From Acetobacter aceti NBRC 14818 (GTDB lineage Bacteria; Pseudomonadota; Alphaproteobacteria; Acetobacterales; Acetobacteraceae): a DNA stretch of 64,000 bases. Positions 9,042-17,922 of the stretch are shown here, piece by piece. Made by a program: the position numbers and the translations under genes. Location of the stretch: positions 744,001 through 808,000 of the forward strand of contig NZ_AP023410.1 in the NCBI RefSeq assembly GCF_000193495.2, given 5' to 3'. The notes under the pieces are model-generated. The model made no database searches. It was not told where the DNA came from and was given only the letters and a program-made list of their open reading frames with translations. How positions within the stretch are numbered: position 1 is the stretch's first letter; every line of letters starts with the position of its first letter.

Positions 9042-9956
9042 TTATATTTCAAATTTGTCTCTGATATAGTTTGCAGCGCGCCCAGACTCATCAAGAGGCT
9101 CCCGGGGCCATGGAGAAAAGTCGCTGTCAAATATCCGGACATTCTCTCGCTCCAGAAGCGCACGAGCCAGACTGTTATATGCGCCAAAGCGACCGGGAAT
9201 GTGCCCCAGAAACACCGGAAGAACGCTCGCCGTTGCCTCAATCAGCGCGGACACACGGGCTCCGTAGATGAGCACGGCATCCGCACAGGCGGTAAATCCC
9301 AATCCGGGATTGTCGTCAGGTTCACCATGCCGCCAGATAAGCTTGATGCATGAGCCTAGCCCCTCCGCAAAAGCATTCGCAAAGGCTGGGGAAACTCCCT
9401 CGCCGATTGTGACCATTACGGAACCTCCGAACAGCCTCATACTCATCTCGATCTGCAGTGCCGCCAGCATGGCGTCAGAAACAGAATCACTCCATCCGGC
9501 TTCAAGCCGCACGGCAACTCTTGGTCGCGGCAAGTGCTCCAGCCTCTCCCGCCAGAGCCGTTCGGCGCGCTCATAAAGAGCCGGAGACACAACGCTCAAC
9601 GGCCCCAGAACAGGAAAGACACGGCCATTCTTCCCTTCCGGCACATGCCAGGACGAGAGAATCACCTCATCAAAAACGCGACTTCCTGCCAGAGCCACCG
9701 ATCGGCTGCTACAACAGTGGACAACAGGCACCTTCAGTTTCTTACGCAGGGAAAGACCTGCCATCCCGGCAGAAAACCCTGCTGTCAGGATAAGGCCCGG
9801 CGGAGCGGAATCATTCTCGACAAAAGACGCATCCCTCAGACGTCTGAAAGAACATCCAAGGCGACCGGCAAGAGCATGCGCCGGTCCACATCCTCCCGGC
9901 TGAGCCGATTCAATCACCCATACAGGCACAGGTGACGGCTCCAGAACGTCCGTCAT
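9042..9956 (-). CDS. ELM1 / DUF1022-like putative glycosyltransferase
   Basis: Protein of 304 residues. The N-terminal half has a Rossmann-like layout (PVWVIESAQPGG, ILTAGFSAGMAGLSLRKKL), then RPRVAVRLEAGWS and a core RLFGGSVMVTIGEGVSPAF, ending with DAVLIYGARVSALIEATA and a conserved-looking LPVFLGHIPGRFGAYNSLARALLE. This arrangement fits the mitochondrial-fission ELM1-like family, found in many alphaproteobacteria and considered GT-B-like; its bacterial substrate is not known. It is divergent from pyrE with 123 bases between them. The ribosome site before ATG 9956 is weak. Confidence 0.6.
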   Translation of the reverse strand: MTDVLEPSPVPVWVIESAQPGGCGPAHALAGRLGCSFRRLRDASFVENDSAPPGLILTAGFSAGMAGLSLRKKLKVPVVHCCSSRSVALAGSRVFDEVILSSWHVPEGKNGRVFPVLGPLSVVSPALYERAERLWRERLEHLPRPRVAVRLEAGWSDSVSDAMLAALQIEMSMRLFGGSVMVTIGEGVSPAFANAFAEGLGSCIKLIWRHGEPDDNPGLGFTACADAVLIYGARVSALIEATASVLPVFLGHIPGRFGAYNSLARALLERENVRIFDSDFSPWPREPLDESGRAANYIRDKFEI

Positions 9957-10079
9957 GGAACCAGCCGAGACCAGTCCACCGTGCCAGTCAGTGGGTTTTC
10001 AACCGTGAGTGATGGATTTTCCGCCTGTGTGCAGCTATGCCACGTCGACGCAGGCGAATGCGCGCGATGGGAAAGGGAC

Positions 10080-10835
10080 ATGAAGCACATGATCGGACAG
10101 GAATCGGTTCTCGGCAATGATGCCTCTGCGTGGGACCGGGATGCAGCCCTTACAACCGCCCGGCTTCTTCTGGAAATCAAGGCGGTCAACTTTCGCCCTG
10201 AAGATCCCTATACACTGACATCCGGCTGGAAGTCGCCCGTCTATATCGACTGCCGCCGCATCATCTTCTTCCCCCGTGCCCGGGCGAAAATCATGGAGCT
10301 CGGTGTCGAGAAAATCGGCCGTCACGTGGGATATGAAAGCATCGACGCCGTAGTCGGTGGTGAAACGGCAGGCATTCCTTTCGCGGCATGGTTTGCCGAC
10401 CGCATGATGACGCCGATGGCCTATATCCGCAAAAAGCCCAAAGGGTTTGGCCGCAACGCCCAGATCGAAGGCGATGTGCCGGAAGGCATGCGTACTCTTC
10501 TTGTTGAAGACCTGACGACCGACGGGGCATCAAAAATCGGTTTTGCCAAGGCTCTGCGCAATGCAGGCGCGATTGTCGATCATACGTTCGTGGTGTTCTT
10601 CTACGGCGTGTTCCCCGGCGCGCATAAGACGCTCTCGGAAATGGGCATCACCCTGCACTCCCTCTGCACCTGGTGGGATGTGCTGGAAGCCTGCGCCGAG
10701 CGTCCATATTTCTCGGAAGGCGCTGCTGCTGAGGTGCGTCGCTTCCTTGAAGACCCCTGCGCATGGTCCGCCAAACATGGCGGCGTCGGCAGCCTTGAGG
10801 AAGCCTTGGCCCTGAAAACAGCCCGTGATTCCTGA
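10080..10835 (+). CDS. pyrE: Orotate phosphoribosyltransferase
   Basis: Converts orotate and PRPP to orotidine 5'-monophosphate in pyrimidine synthesis. The PRPP-binding signature TLLVEDLTTDGASK is present, as are VVGGETAGIPFAAWFADR and the N-terminal YTLTSGWKSPVYIDCRR. The start ATG 10080 follows GGGAAAGGG closely; the longer frame from 9981 has an improbable leader. With 251 residues it is longer than the classical enzyme because of a C-terminal extension (CTWWDVLEACAERPYFSEG onward), typical of the alphaproteobacterial form. murI follows 18 bases later, suggesting one transcript. Confidence 0.95.
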   Translation: MKHMIGQESVLGNDASAWDRDAALTTARLLLEIKAVNFRPEDPYTLTSGWKSPVYIDCRRIIFFPRARAKIMELGVEKIGRHVGYESIDAVVGGETAGIPFAAWFADRMMTPMAYIRKKPKGFGRNAQIEGDVPEGMRTLLVEDLTTDGASKIGFAKALRNAGAIVDHTFVVFFYGVFPGAHKTLSEMGITLHSLCTWWDVLEACAERPYFSEGAAAEVRRFLEDPCAWSAKHGGVGSLEEALALKTARDS

Positions 10836-10853
10836 CAGTAACGCGCAAATGTA

Positions 10854-11765
10854 ATGAACGTGCCGGTTTCCATGCCAGATCAGTCACCAGCCGGAGAGAG
10901 TTTTATCCCCTCTCCGGCCAGAGGCCGTATTCTGGCGTTTGATTCCGGTATTGGCGGACTTGGCATTGTCGCGGCACTGCGTCGTCGTCTGCCTGACGCC
11001 CATATAAGCTACATCGCAGACACGGCCCTGTTTCCTTACGGAGAGCAGGAAGATGCAGCGCTCTGCGCTCATATCGTAGCCCTCCTGAAAGACGCGATCG
11101 ACATCTGCAAACCCGACGTCGTTGTCGTCGCCTGCAATACAGCCAGCACGCTGGCGCTTGGTGCGTTACGAGAAGCCTGCCCGGAGACGCCCTTTGTCGG
11201 GTGTGTTCCAGCCATTCGCTGGGCTGCCCGCATCAGCCGAAGCCGCGTCATCGGGTTGCTCGCCACCCGGGCAACCGTGCGCCGTCCCTATGTGAACTCA
11301 CTACGCCAAGAATTTGCGCCTGATTGCACACTCATCGCCCACGGTGCGCGTCATCTGGCCGACTACGCCGAGGAAGCTTTCAGAGGAAAGCCTCCCGCCC
11401 CCCATCTGATCGAGCGGGAAGTCGCTGGCTTGTTCGGGCAACCGGACGGAGACCGCATTGATGCCGTCGCATTGGGCTGCACACATTACACATTCCTGTA
11501 TGAAGCCCTGCGTGCCGCCTCACCCAAGCATGTTGCCTGGCTTGATCCGGCAGATGCAGTTGCCCGACACACCGCTACTGTGTTGGAAGCTCTGGGAGTG
11601 TCAGTAACTCAATACGATACAGCGGAGCATCTCTGGTTCACTGCTCCACCGGTTGATGTAGCCGAACCGGAGGCTCATCTGCGTCCGTTTGGTTACACCC
11701 ACGCAGAACAATGGGCTATTCCGGATCAGGAGCTCAGCCTCCCATCCTGTCTACGAAGTCTCTGA
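10854..11765 (+). CDS. murI: Glutamate racemase
   Basis: Makes D-glutamate for peptidoglycan by two-cysteine acid-base catalysis. Both catalytic motifs are visible: VVVACNTAS (first cysteine) and ALGCTHYTFL (second cysteine), plus the N-terminal ILAFDSGIGGLGIVAALR and the substrate loop YIADTALFPYG. About 303 residues, with a short N-terminal extension before the core; an alternative start is ATG 10875. It follows pyrE closely on the same strand and faces the convergent prenyl synthase gene. Confidence 0.93.
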   Translation: MNVPVSMPDQSPAGESFIPSPARGRILAFDSGIGGLGIVAALRRRLPDAHISYIADTALFPYGEQEDAALCAHIVALLKDAIDICKPDVVVVACNTASTLALGALREACPETPFVGCVPAIRWAARISRSRVIGLLATRATVRRPYVNSLRQEFAPDCTLIAHGARHLADYAEEAFRGKPPAPHLIEREVAGLFGQPDGDRIDAVALGCTHYTFLYEALRAASPKHVAWLDPADAVARHTATVLEALGVSVTQYDTAEHLWFTAPPVDVAEPEAHLRPFGYTHAEQWAIPDQELSLPSCLRSL

Positions 11766-11786
11766 CAAGCCACAGAGACGCTTACG

Positions 11787-11815
11787 GAAGGGCATTTTCC
11801 TGAAAAACGCCCTTC
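11787..11815. terminator. Hairpin between convergent murI and polyprenyl synthase genes
   Basis: GAAGGGC (11787-11793) pairs with GCCCTTC (11809-11815) around a partly paired ATTTT/AAAAA interior. It lies between two convergent genes and could end both transcripts. No long U-run follows. Confidence 0.45.
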
Positions 11816-11853
11816 AGACTTCAGCCTGAAACAGCCTGTATCACGCCCGCCTC

Positions 11854-12993
11854 TTAGCGGGCGCGATCGACCGTGTAGATGGCGACATCTTTCAACAACT
11901 GACGCAACGGCTCCATATCGGCATTCGCAGCCAGACAGGCTTCCGAGACCTGATCCAGAGCAGCACTCGCTGCCTCGGCGTATTCGCGGGCCTTTTCCAT
12001 TGTCACGTCGATGGCGTTTGTCTTCGCAATCAGGTCAAGCGCACGCTCAAGGTCACCGTCCTGCTGCTCTTCGTTGTTCTCGATCGTGCGCGTCCAGAAA
12101 GCCTGCTCATCGCTGTCGCCAGCGTGATAGGCAGCCAGCACTGGCAGGGTGACTTTTCCTTCGTAGAAATCATCACCAACCGTCTTGCCCAGCACGGCCT
12201 GATCAGCGGCGTAATCAAGCGCGTCGTCCACAAGCTGGAACGCCATGCCGAGATTCGCGCCATACTGACGCAGCGCCTCCCTCGTCTGGTCGTCGGCCTT
12301 GGCGACCACCGCTCCGGTTTCGCAGGCAGCGGCGAACAGAGCCGCCGTCTTGCCATAGATGACCTGCAGATAGCGATCGACTGTCGTGGTCAGGTCGTTC
12401 TGCGTGGTCATCTGCATGACCTCACCTTCCGCCAGCGTTGCGGATGCGGCGGAGAGGATGGCCATGACTGGCAGAGAGCCGTCAGCCGTCAGAATCTGGA
12501 AGGCACGGGCAAACAGGAAATCGCCGACGAGCACCGAGGCCTTGTTGCCGAACACGGCGTTTGCGCTCGCCAGACCGCGGCGAAGCTGGCTGTTATCGAC
12601 CACATCGTCATGGAGCAGAGTCGCCGTATGGATGAACTCCACACAGGCCGCCACGCCCACATGGCGCATATCGTCGCCATGTTCCCGATATCCGGCCACA
12701 CGGGCTGCTGCGAGCACCAGCAGGGGCCGAAGCCGCTTACCGCCTGCCGCCACCAGATGGGCTGCCAGTTGCGGGATCAGCGGCACGTCGCTCTGCATCC
12801 GCGCCACGATTTCCCTGTTGCAGGCCATCATGTCATCGGCGAGATAGTCAGCCAGAGCTTTCAGGACGTTTTCACTGTTCTGAGGTTTCACGGCATCATC
12901 CACACGTGTGCTGTCGCCAGCCTTCTTTTCGACCTGACCTGCATTCGGGCTTGCGGCGCCCTCCGTATTCGGCAGATTGACTGCAACGTGCAA
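11854..12993 (-). CDS. ispB: Polyprenyl diphosphate synthase (probably for ubiquinone side chain)
   Basis: Long-chain trans-prenyl transferase. Both aspartate-rich motifs are present: TLLHDDVVDNSQLRRG (first) and FQLVDDALDYAADQA (second), along with GGKRLRPLLVLAAAR. These bind the magnesium-pyrophosphate of the allylic substrate. In this group it normally makes the octa- to decaprenyl tail of ubiquinone; the chain length cannot be read from the sequence. The start is TTG 12993, supported by GGGAGAAA about seven bases upstream. The extra 40 N-terminal residues before LKALADYLADDM are low in complexity. It is divergent from the TrmN6-like gene by 31 bases. Confidence 0.92.
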   Translation of the reverse strand: MHVAVNLPNTEGAASPNAGQVEKKAGDSTRVDDAVKPQNSENVLKALADYLADDMMACNREIVARMQSDVPLIPQLAAHLVAAGGKRLRPLLVLAAARVAGYREHGDDMRHVGVAACVEFIHTATLLHDDVVDNSQLRRGLASANAVFGNKASVLVGDFLFARAFQILTADGSLPVMAILSAASATLAEGEVMQMTTQNDLTTTVDRYLQVIYGKTAALFAAACETGAVVAKADDQTREALRQYGANLGMAFQLVDDALDYAADQAVLGKTVGDDFYEGKVTLPVLAAYHAGDSDEQAFWTRTIENNEEQQDGDLERALDLIAKTNAIDVTMEKAREYAEAASAALDQVSEACLAANADMEPLRQLLKDVAIYTVDRAR

Positions 12994-13024
12994 ATGACTT
13001 TCTCCCGAAAAAGGGACCCTAGTA

Positions 13025-13894
13025 GTGCAACCATATGAGCGGCGCTCCGGAGACGGTCAAGTTGTCCGCCCCGCAACCCCCTCCCTTTCTGACCTGCCAG
13101 AGACCACGAACGGCACTCTTTTAGGGGGGCGTATCGCCTATCACCAGTTCCGTCAGGGTTACCGGACTGGCCTTGAACCCGTCCTGATGGCGGCCCTCAT
13201 TCCCGCACGCCCGGGAAACCGCGTGCTGGAGGCCGGATGCGGTGCTGGCGCTGGCCTGCTGTGCCTTTCAGCCCGCGTGGAAAACCTGATGCTCACAGGA
13301 TTCGAAATCGATCCGGCGACAGCGGCCTTGGCCCGCATCAATCTCGTTCTCAACGCCAGCAAGGATACGCAGATTGTTACCGGAGACATCTGCAATGCAG
13401 GTCAGATTTTAAACGACACGCCGGAAATCTCATCTTTCCGATTCGATCATATTTTCGCCAACCCCCCCTGGCATCGCGAGGACGCGACAGCCTCTCCCGA
13501 GCCGCGACGGGACAAGGCGCGCCGCGCCAGAAAAGACACCCTGCATCGCTGGATTTCCACTTTCGCCAGTCTCCTGCGGGAAAAAGGCTCCCTGACGATG
13601 GCGATTCCCAGCACACGACTGGCTGAGACTCTCGCCGCCTGTGAAAAAGTGCGGATCGGGAGTGCTGAAATCATCCCTCTCTGGCCTCACGAGGGAGAAG
13701 AAGCACGGATCGTGCTGATTCGCGCCCGTCGCGGCGGACAGGCGGGTTCCAGGATTCTGCCAGGATTAGTTCTGCACAAGGATGATGGCAGTTTCACTCC
13801 TGCCGCAGAGGCGATCCTGAGAAACGGACAGCCTCTGTATTCCGAGTCCTTCAGGAGCCCAAGACGAGTCTCAGGTCCTCACAAGGACATCTGA
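13025..13894 (+). CDS. TrmN6-like tRNA/DNA adenine methyltransferase
   Basis: Class I SAM-dependent methyltransferase of 289 residues. It has the SAM-binding loop VLEAGCGAGAGLLCLSAR, an acidic end of beta 2 (GFEIDPATAALA) and the N6-adenine catalytic motif FANPPW. This arrangement matches TrmN6 (tRNA1-Val A37 N6-methyltransferase) and its relatives; substrate specificity is inferred. Preceding features YHQFRQGYRTGLEPVLMAAL are typical. The start is probably GTG 13025, after GGGA; no ATG lies upstream of the core. Confidence 0.8.
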   Translation: MQPYERRSGDGQVVRPATPSLSDLPETTNGTLLGGRIAYHQFRQGYRTGLEPVLMAALIPARPGNRVLEAGCGAGAGLLCLSARVENLMLTGFEIDPATAALARINLVLNASKDTQIVTGDICNAGQILNDTPEISSFRFDHIFANPPWHREDATASPEPRRDKARRARKDTLHRWISTFASLLREKGSLTMAIPSTRLAETLAACEKVRIGSAEIIPLWPHEGEEARIVLIRARRGGQAGSRILPGLVLHKDDGSFTPAAEAILRNGQPLYSESFRSPRRVSGPHKDI

Positions 13895-14114
13895 TCGTGT
13901 AGGTCCCCGCCACTGATAACGATATTGTCGCGCTTTTTACGCAACACTCTGTTCACTTGACATCGCCCCCCATTGAGCGGCTGCATGCTGGCCGTGGAGC
14001 CACTCAAGGCTTCGTCCCGCTCGCTTCCGGTCCCAAACGACTTTCCGTCATGGAGACGGCCGTCCTGTGAGACCGACCCAGCCAGAAGGGACAAAATCAA
14101 AGGGGAAAACATCG

Positions 14115-14669
14115 ATGAGCAAGTCATCTGCTTCCAGCAAAGCCGAGCAGGCACGTTCCGCTGAAGTCCAGCATTATCTGGGCACACCTTCGGATCTACC
14201 CAAGGAAGGCGTGGAAAATATCTCCGCCGCTCTCCGTGCCCTGCTTGCTGACGTCTTCGCCCTCTATCTGAAAACGAAAAATTTCCACTGGCACATGAGC
14301 GGTCGCCATTTCCGCGATCTGCACCTGATGCTGGATGATCAGGGAGCAGAACTGCTGGCCATGACCGATCCTCTGGCGGAACGCGCCCGCCGTATCGGTG
14401 GCCTGACGCTTCATTCGATCGGCGAGATCAGTCGCTTGCAGCGCATCAAGGACAATGACGCCGTCTATGTCGATGCGCCTGACATGATTGCCGAGCTGTG
14501 TGAGGACAACAAGCAGCTGGTCGCCGCCATGCGTCAGGTCCATGGCCTGACGGACGAGGTCGGAGACTGCGCCACGACCAGCCTGCTGGAAAACTGGATC
14601 GACGAAAGCGAAAAGCGGACGTGGTTCCTGTTTGAAGTCACGCGCACCACGTTTGGCTCCAACAGCTGA
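14115..14669 (+). CDS. dps: Dps-family ferritin-like DNA-protection protein
   Basis: Protein of 184 residues with the ferroxidase signature of Dps: KNFHWHMSGRHFRDLHLMLD, in which the His, Asp and downstream acidic residues of paired subunits bind iron. Dps dodecamers oxidise ferrous iron with hydrogen peroxide and shield DNA under stress. Start ATG 14115 is preceded by AGGGG at good spacing; the longer frame to 14067 is not needed. It is monocistronic and ends at a strong terminator. Peroxide regulation by OxyR, encoded 2 kb away, is plausible but no operator is visible here. Confidence 0.93.
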   Translation: MSKSSASSKAEQARSAEVQHYLGTPSDLPKEGVENISAALRALLADVFALYLKTKNFHWHMSGRHFRDLHLMLDDQGAELLAMTDPLAERARRIGGLTLHSIGEISRLQRIKDNDAVYVDAPDMIAELCEDNKQLVAAMRQVHGLTDEVGDCATTSLLENWIDESEKRTWFLFEVTRTTFGSNS

Positions 14670-14672
14670 TTT

Positions 14673-14721
14673 AAAAAGGCCTGAAGCACCCAACCGGGTG
14701 TCTTCAGGCCCGTCCGTTTTT
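14673..14721 (+). terminator. Bidirectional terminator after dps
   Basis: GGCCTGAAG-CACCC pairs with GGGTG-CTTCAGGCC (14678-14710, one mismatch). TTTTT follows at 14717-14721 for dps. AAAAA at 14673-14677 serves the convergent TPR gene on the other strand. Confidence 0.9.
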
Positions 14722-14738
14722 CATCAGAAACAATGAAA

Positions 14739-15344
14739 TCAGGTTGGCCGTCCAAAAGCCTTCAGTTGCAGCTTTTCAAACTTCCTGGCGGCTCCCGGCA
14801 ACTGTGGATCAAGCTCCATTACGCGCTGCCACGCCTTTAGAGCAGCCTGCCCATCTCCAGCAGCGTCCTCCGCGGCAGTCAGAAGCTGCCAGCTTACCGC
14901 ATCATTTCCATCATGCTGAAGCGCAACACCAAGATCACTGATCGCACCGCTGGTATCGCCCCCCATCAGCCGCGCCTGCGCCCGCAATCGCCACAGGACG
15001 GCAACGTCATTCTGCAGCGACAGGGCCGCACCGAAATCCTCAACAGCATCGCCGGGCTTCTCGCTCGACAGTTCACGCGCCGCACGCCGCATGAGCAATC
15101 TTGTCGCGGGTCTGATGGATTGTGCCCGGATTTCTTCAAGCTGTCCCCGGATCAGCGCAGCTTCCGTGGGATTTTTTGACGCGGCAAGCTGGGCCACAAG
15201 TCCGGCTTTTTTGGTCTCAGCCGAGAGCTTTTGCGGTGAGGCAGGTTTCGCGGCGGGGGTCGCTCCTGTTGCAGCAGGTTCGGCTTGCGCAGCCGTCGTG
15301 GCCAACAGGAGAGCCAGAGAGGCAATGGGCGAAATTCTGTTCAT
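14739..15344 (-). CDS. Secreted TPR-repeat protein
   Basis: About 201 residues. ATG 15344 gives a signal peptide (MNRISPIASLALLLATTAAQA) followed by an Ala/Pro-rich linker. The C-terminal two thirds contain tetratricopeptide-type helices (GDAVEDFGAALSLQNDVAVLWRLRAQ, ISDLGVALQHDGNDAVSW, ALKAWQRVMELDPQLPGAARK, cited in part). It is probably a periplasmic scaffold; its partner is unknown. The start codon lies just past the rpmJ terminator and has no obvious ribosome site, so the gene may be weakly translated or start elsewhere. Confidence 0.7.
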   Translation of the reverse strand: MNRISPIASLALLLATTAAQAEPAATGATPAAKPASPQKLSAETKKAGLVAQLAASKNPTEAALIRGQLEEIRAQSIRPATRLLMRRAARELSSEKPGDAVEDFGAALSLQNDVAVLWRLRAQARLMGGDTSGAISDLGVALQHDGNDAVSWQLLTAAEDAAGDGQAALKAWQRVMELDPQLPGAARKFEKLQLKAFGRPT

Positions 15345-15351
15345 ACAACGA

Positions 15352-15398
15352 AAAAACCCGCCTTTTGGGTCCGTTTCCAGAGCCAGAGGGCGGGTTTT
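15352..15398 (-). terminator. Rho-independent terminator after rpmJ
   Basis: AAAACCCGCC (15353-15362) pairs with GGGCGGGTTTT (15388-15398) across a 25-base loop. Reading leftwards it ends in six U residues, 34 bases after the rpmJ stop. Confidence 0.8.
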
Positions 15399-15431
15399 CC
15401 TGTGCATGGGATTATCAGGTTGATCGAAGGA

Positions 15432-15557
15432 TCAGCCCTGACGTGCCTTCATGCGCGGGTTCTTCTTATTGATGACGTAGACGCGACCGCGACGACGCAC
15501 AACGCGGCAGTCCTTGTCGCGGACTTTTGCCGACTTGAGGCTGTTTCTGATCTTCAT
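15432..15557 (-). CDS. rpmJ: 50S ribosomal protein L36
   Basis: 41 codons beginning [20 protein letters not shown] and ending in the basic tail [10 protein letters not shown]. This is the longer L36 form of alphaproteobacteria, with one remaining cysteine rather than the zinc-binding set, so it is the zinc-independent type. It binds 23S rRNA in the large subunit. Weak purine-rich GAAGAGACGAG precedes the ATG. It stands alone with its own terminator, as is usual in this group. Confidence 0.95.
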   Translation of the reverse strand: MKIRNSLKSAKVRDKDCRVVRRRGRVYVINKKNPRMKARQG

Positions 15558-15772
15558 AACTCGTCTCTTCTATCCGTCTGCGGTCGGGGTCCGCATGAAA
15601 AAGTTGCTGCGACATACGCAGCCAAAGCGGAAAAGTCAATGCAGAGAGCCGTTCCGTCTCATCATTTCGACCTCGTTCCCGGCTTTCAGACCATAATAAT
15701 AGAGAGGATTCCGTCTCTCCCCAATGGCTGTCAGCATGATGCAGGAGCACGGGTCGATCTCACTGGCAAGAT

Positions 15773-16049
15773 CAATCCCAGTCAGGACCATTAATATCTT
15801 CACCATCACGCAGAAGACGATCCAGATCCACCGCCTTCATGGATTTGACCTTGCGTTCCAGATCGCGGTCATAGCGCCGGTCATTCGGCTCCACACCACG
15901 CTGAGCCTTGCGCGTGTAAAGCGAGACATGAAAGTGCTGATCGAAGCGACTCTCAGCCCTTGGCGCTCATCCTTGTTTGGACGGCGTTTCGAAGGGTTGC
16001 TAGCAGCCAAATTGTTTCCGCTTTTGCTCATACTATCTGTGTTCGCCAT
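15773..16049 (-). pseudogene. Small conserved-looking gene with an apparent frameshift
   Basis: Read leftwards, a frame begins at ATG 16049 (MANTDSMSKSGNNLAASNPSK, continuing KRRPNKDERQ). A second frame, open from about 15961, gives FDQHFHVSLYTRKAQRG and then VEPNDRRYDRDLERKVKSMK, ending at GPDWD and a TGA near 15773. The second part is charged, helical and codon-like but has no start codon of its own. The two parts fit into one protein of about 90 residues if a one-base shift occurred near 15960. I do not recognise the family. Sequencing error, a decayed gene or a programmed shift are all possible. Confidence 0.4.
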
Positions 16050-16158
16050 ACGGATACCGAGGCCACAAAGGTATATTTAACTATCTATATTTTGAGACAA
16101 TCCCAATCAACCCCTCACAGTCTGCTGGAGTAACCAGCGCTCAGGTCTGAGCCGGACA

Positions 16159-17109
16159 TCATCGTTCCTCTTCCAGAAAAACGGCATCCGTTCCGCTGGG
16201 AGCCAGCTTTTTCAATGTCCGCGCCAGAACCCGGAAATCCTCCGTGCGCGGCGACTTCTGCCGCCAGCCAAGCCCGATCGTGCGCCACGCCGGTCCACCC
16301 GTCACCGGACGTGCCACCACACCCGTTCCCTCGAGAATGCCTGAAGCCACCGCCAGTTCAGGCAGAAGCCCTACCCCGAGATCCTCGCCGATCATGCGGA
16401 CCAGCGTATGCAGGGCTGAAGCCGTGTGGGCCGACTCAGGCTCGTTCCCGGCCCAGTTCCGCTCCTGACGACAGACATCCACCGTCTGGTCCCGCAGGCA
16501 GTGACCGTCTTCCAGCAGCACCATCCGCTCATTCCCAAGCATTTCAAGCGGTACGGAGGAAAGTTTCGCCAGTTCATGATGTTGCGGCAACGCCAGAACA
16601 AACGGGTCTCTCCAGAGCGGGATCGTTTCCAGTCCCTCGCACAGACACGGCATGGCAAGAAGCATCGCATCCAGCCGTCCAACCGCTATTTTTTCAAGCA
16701 GGCGTTCCGTCATGTCTTCGGTAATGATGAGCCTGATCTGGGGAAACCACTCTCGCACAAGGGGAATCAGGCGCGGCAGGATGAAGGGGCCAATCGTCGG
16801 GATCACACCCAGCCGGACTGGTCCCGTCATCGGCTCACGCGATGCTTGGGCGATCTGTGCAATCCCTTCGAGAAGCTCCAGCGCCACACGGGCGCGCCGC
16901 ACGACTTCTTCCCCGAGCAGCGTAAACACCACCCGTTTGCCGACTTCCCGGTCCAGCAGACTCGCGTCAAGTTGCCGTTCCAGCGCCAGAATTCCGGCGG
17001 ACAGGGTGGACTGCGTTACAGCGCAGGCGGAAGCGGCTCTTCCGAAATGGCGTAACTCCGCCAGGGCCAGCAGATAACGGAGTTGCTGGGGAGAAGGCAG
17101 GATCATCAT
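16159..17109 (-). CDS. oxyR: Hydrogen peroxide-sensing LysR-type regulator OxyR
   Basis: 316 residues. N-terminal winged helix (QQLRYLLALAELRHFGRAA, AVTQSTLSAGILALERQL) and a C-terminal sensor domain with the OxyR hallmark LLEDGHCLRDQTVDVC: the two cysteines form the regulatory disulfide on oxidation. Start ATG 17109 follows AGGAG by nine bases; a second ATG at 17106 is possible. It is divergent from ahpC, the standard arrangement in which oxidised OxyR activates peroxidase transcription and binds the shared intergenic DNA. Confidence 0.93.
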   Translation of the reverse strand: MMILPSPQQLRYLLALAELRHFGRAASACAVTQSTLSAGILALERQLDASLLDREVGKRVVFTLLGEEVVRRARVALELLEGIAQIAQASREPMTGPVRLGVIPTIGPFILPRLIPLVREWFPQIRLIITEDMTERLLEKIAVGRLDAMLLAMPCLCEGLETIPLWRDPFVLALPQHHELAKLSSVPLEMLGNERMVLLEDGHCLRDQTVDVCRQERNWAGNEPESAHTASALHTLVRMIGEDLGVGLLPELAVASGILEGTGVVARPVTGGPAWRTIGLGWRQKSPRTEDFRVLARTLKKLAPSGTDAVFLEEER

Positions 17110-17111
17110 GG

Positions 17112-17168
17112 CCGACGCTCCTCTCAATCGATTTCATCAATCGTATTATGATAAATTATTCATTGGCA
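17112..17168. promoter_or_regulatory. Shared oxyR/ahpC control region (possible OxyR site)
   Basis: An AT-rich 50-base stretch between the divergent genes holds a repeated CAATCG (17123 and about 17136) and interrupted symmetry around GATTTCATC and TTATGATAAATTA. It fits a LysR-type operator in position and composition, but an exact OxyR consensus is not obvious. Confidence 0.35.
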
Positions 17169-17256
17169 TGATTGCCACACCATGGCCATAGATACGGTCA
17201 GCGGCGCGCCATATCGACGCACTGCACTGTTACCGAGATATGCAAGGAGCATTCCG

Positions 17257-17799
17257 ATGCTGACCGTTGGCGACAAGTTTCCTTCCTTTGACCTGACTTC
17301 CGTTCCGGGTGGCCCAGCCGGTCTGGATGGCAAGTTCGTTCAGATTTCCGACACAACCGATGCCGGCAAGTGGAAGATCGTGTTCTTCTGGCCGAAGGAC
17401 TTCACCTTCGTCTGCCCGACCGAGATCGTGGCGTTCGGCAAGCTGGCCAAGGACTTCGCAGATCGTGATGCCGTCGTTTACGGCGTGTCCATCGACAGCG
17501 AGTTCGTTCACCTGAACTGGCGTCTGCACCACGAGGACCTCAAGAAGCTTGAGATCCCGATGCTGTCCGACATCAAGCGCGAGCTGTCCGAATCCCTCGG
17601 CGTGATCGCTGCCGGTCCGGGCGTCGCCCTGCGCGCCACGTTCGTCGTCGACCCGCACGGCATCATCCGTCATGTGTCCGTCAACGACCTGTCGGTCGGT
17701 CGTAACCCGCAGGAAGTCCTGCGCGTTCTCGATGGTCTCCAGAGCGACGAGCTGTGCCCGTGCAACTGGAAAAAGGGCGATGACTTCCTGAAGGTCTGA
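17257..17799 (+). CDS. ahpC: Alkyl hydroperoxide reductase C (peroxiredoxin)
   Basis: Reduces hydrogen peroxide, organic peroxides and peroxynitrite. Peroxidatic cysteine in DFTFVCPTEIVAFG; the C-terminus DELCPCNWKKGD has the paired cysteines seen in the mycobacterial-type AhpC that is recycled by AhpD rather than AhpF. ATG 17257 follows AAGGAG with ideal spacing; the longer frame to 17182 is unsupported. It is under the divergent OxyR gene and is followed by ahpD after a hairpin. Confidence 0.95.
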   Translation: MLTVGDKFPSFDLTSVPGGPAGLDGKFVQISDTTDAGKWKIVFFWPKDFTFVCPTEIVAFGKLAKDFADRDAVVYGVSIDSEFVHLNWRLHHEDLKKLEIPMLSDIKRELSESLGVIAAGPGVALRATFVVDPHGIIRHVSVNDLSVGRNPQEVLRVLDGLQSDELCPCNWKKGDDFLKV

Positions 17800-17814
17800 T
17801 CCTTCCGAAAGTCA

Positions 17815-17856
17815 GAACGCTGCGGGGTGTGCCTCGCCTGCCCCGCAGCGTTCTTT
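17815..17856 (+). terminator. Strong hairpin between ahpC and ahpD
   Basis: A 13-bp perfect stem (GAACGCTGCGGGG, 17815-17827, with 17841-17853) is followed by only TTT. It probably acts as a partial terminator or 3' stabiliser that lowers ahpD expression relative to ahpC. Confidence 0.7.
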
Positions 17857-17922
17857 CCAACTGTTTTCCAGTCAATCTATCGGGACTCTGTCCTGCCTCC
17901 CCTGAAATTAGAGTGAAGCACC

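Noticed and set aside
12124-13038. Long rightward frame of 304 codons opposite the prenyl synthase gene
   Set aside because: It is the antisense of a well-recognised gene and its translation has no family features.
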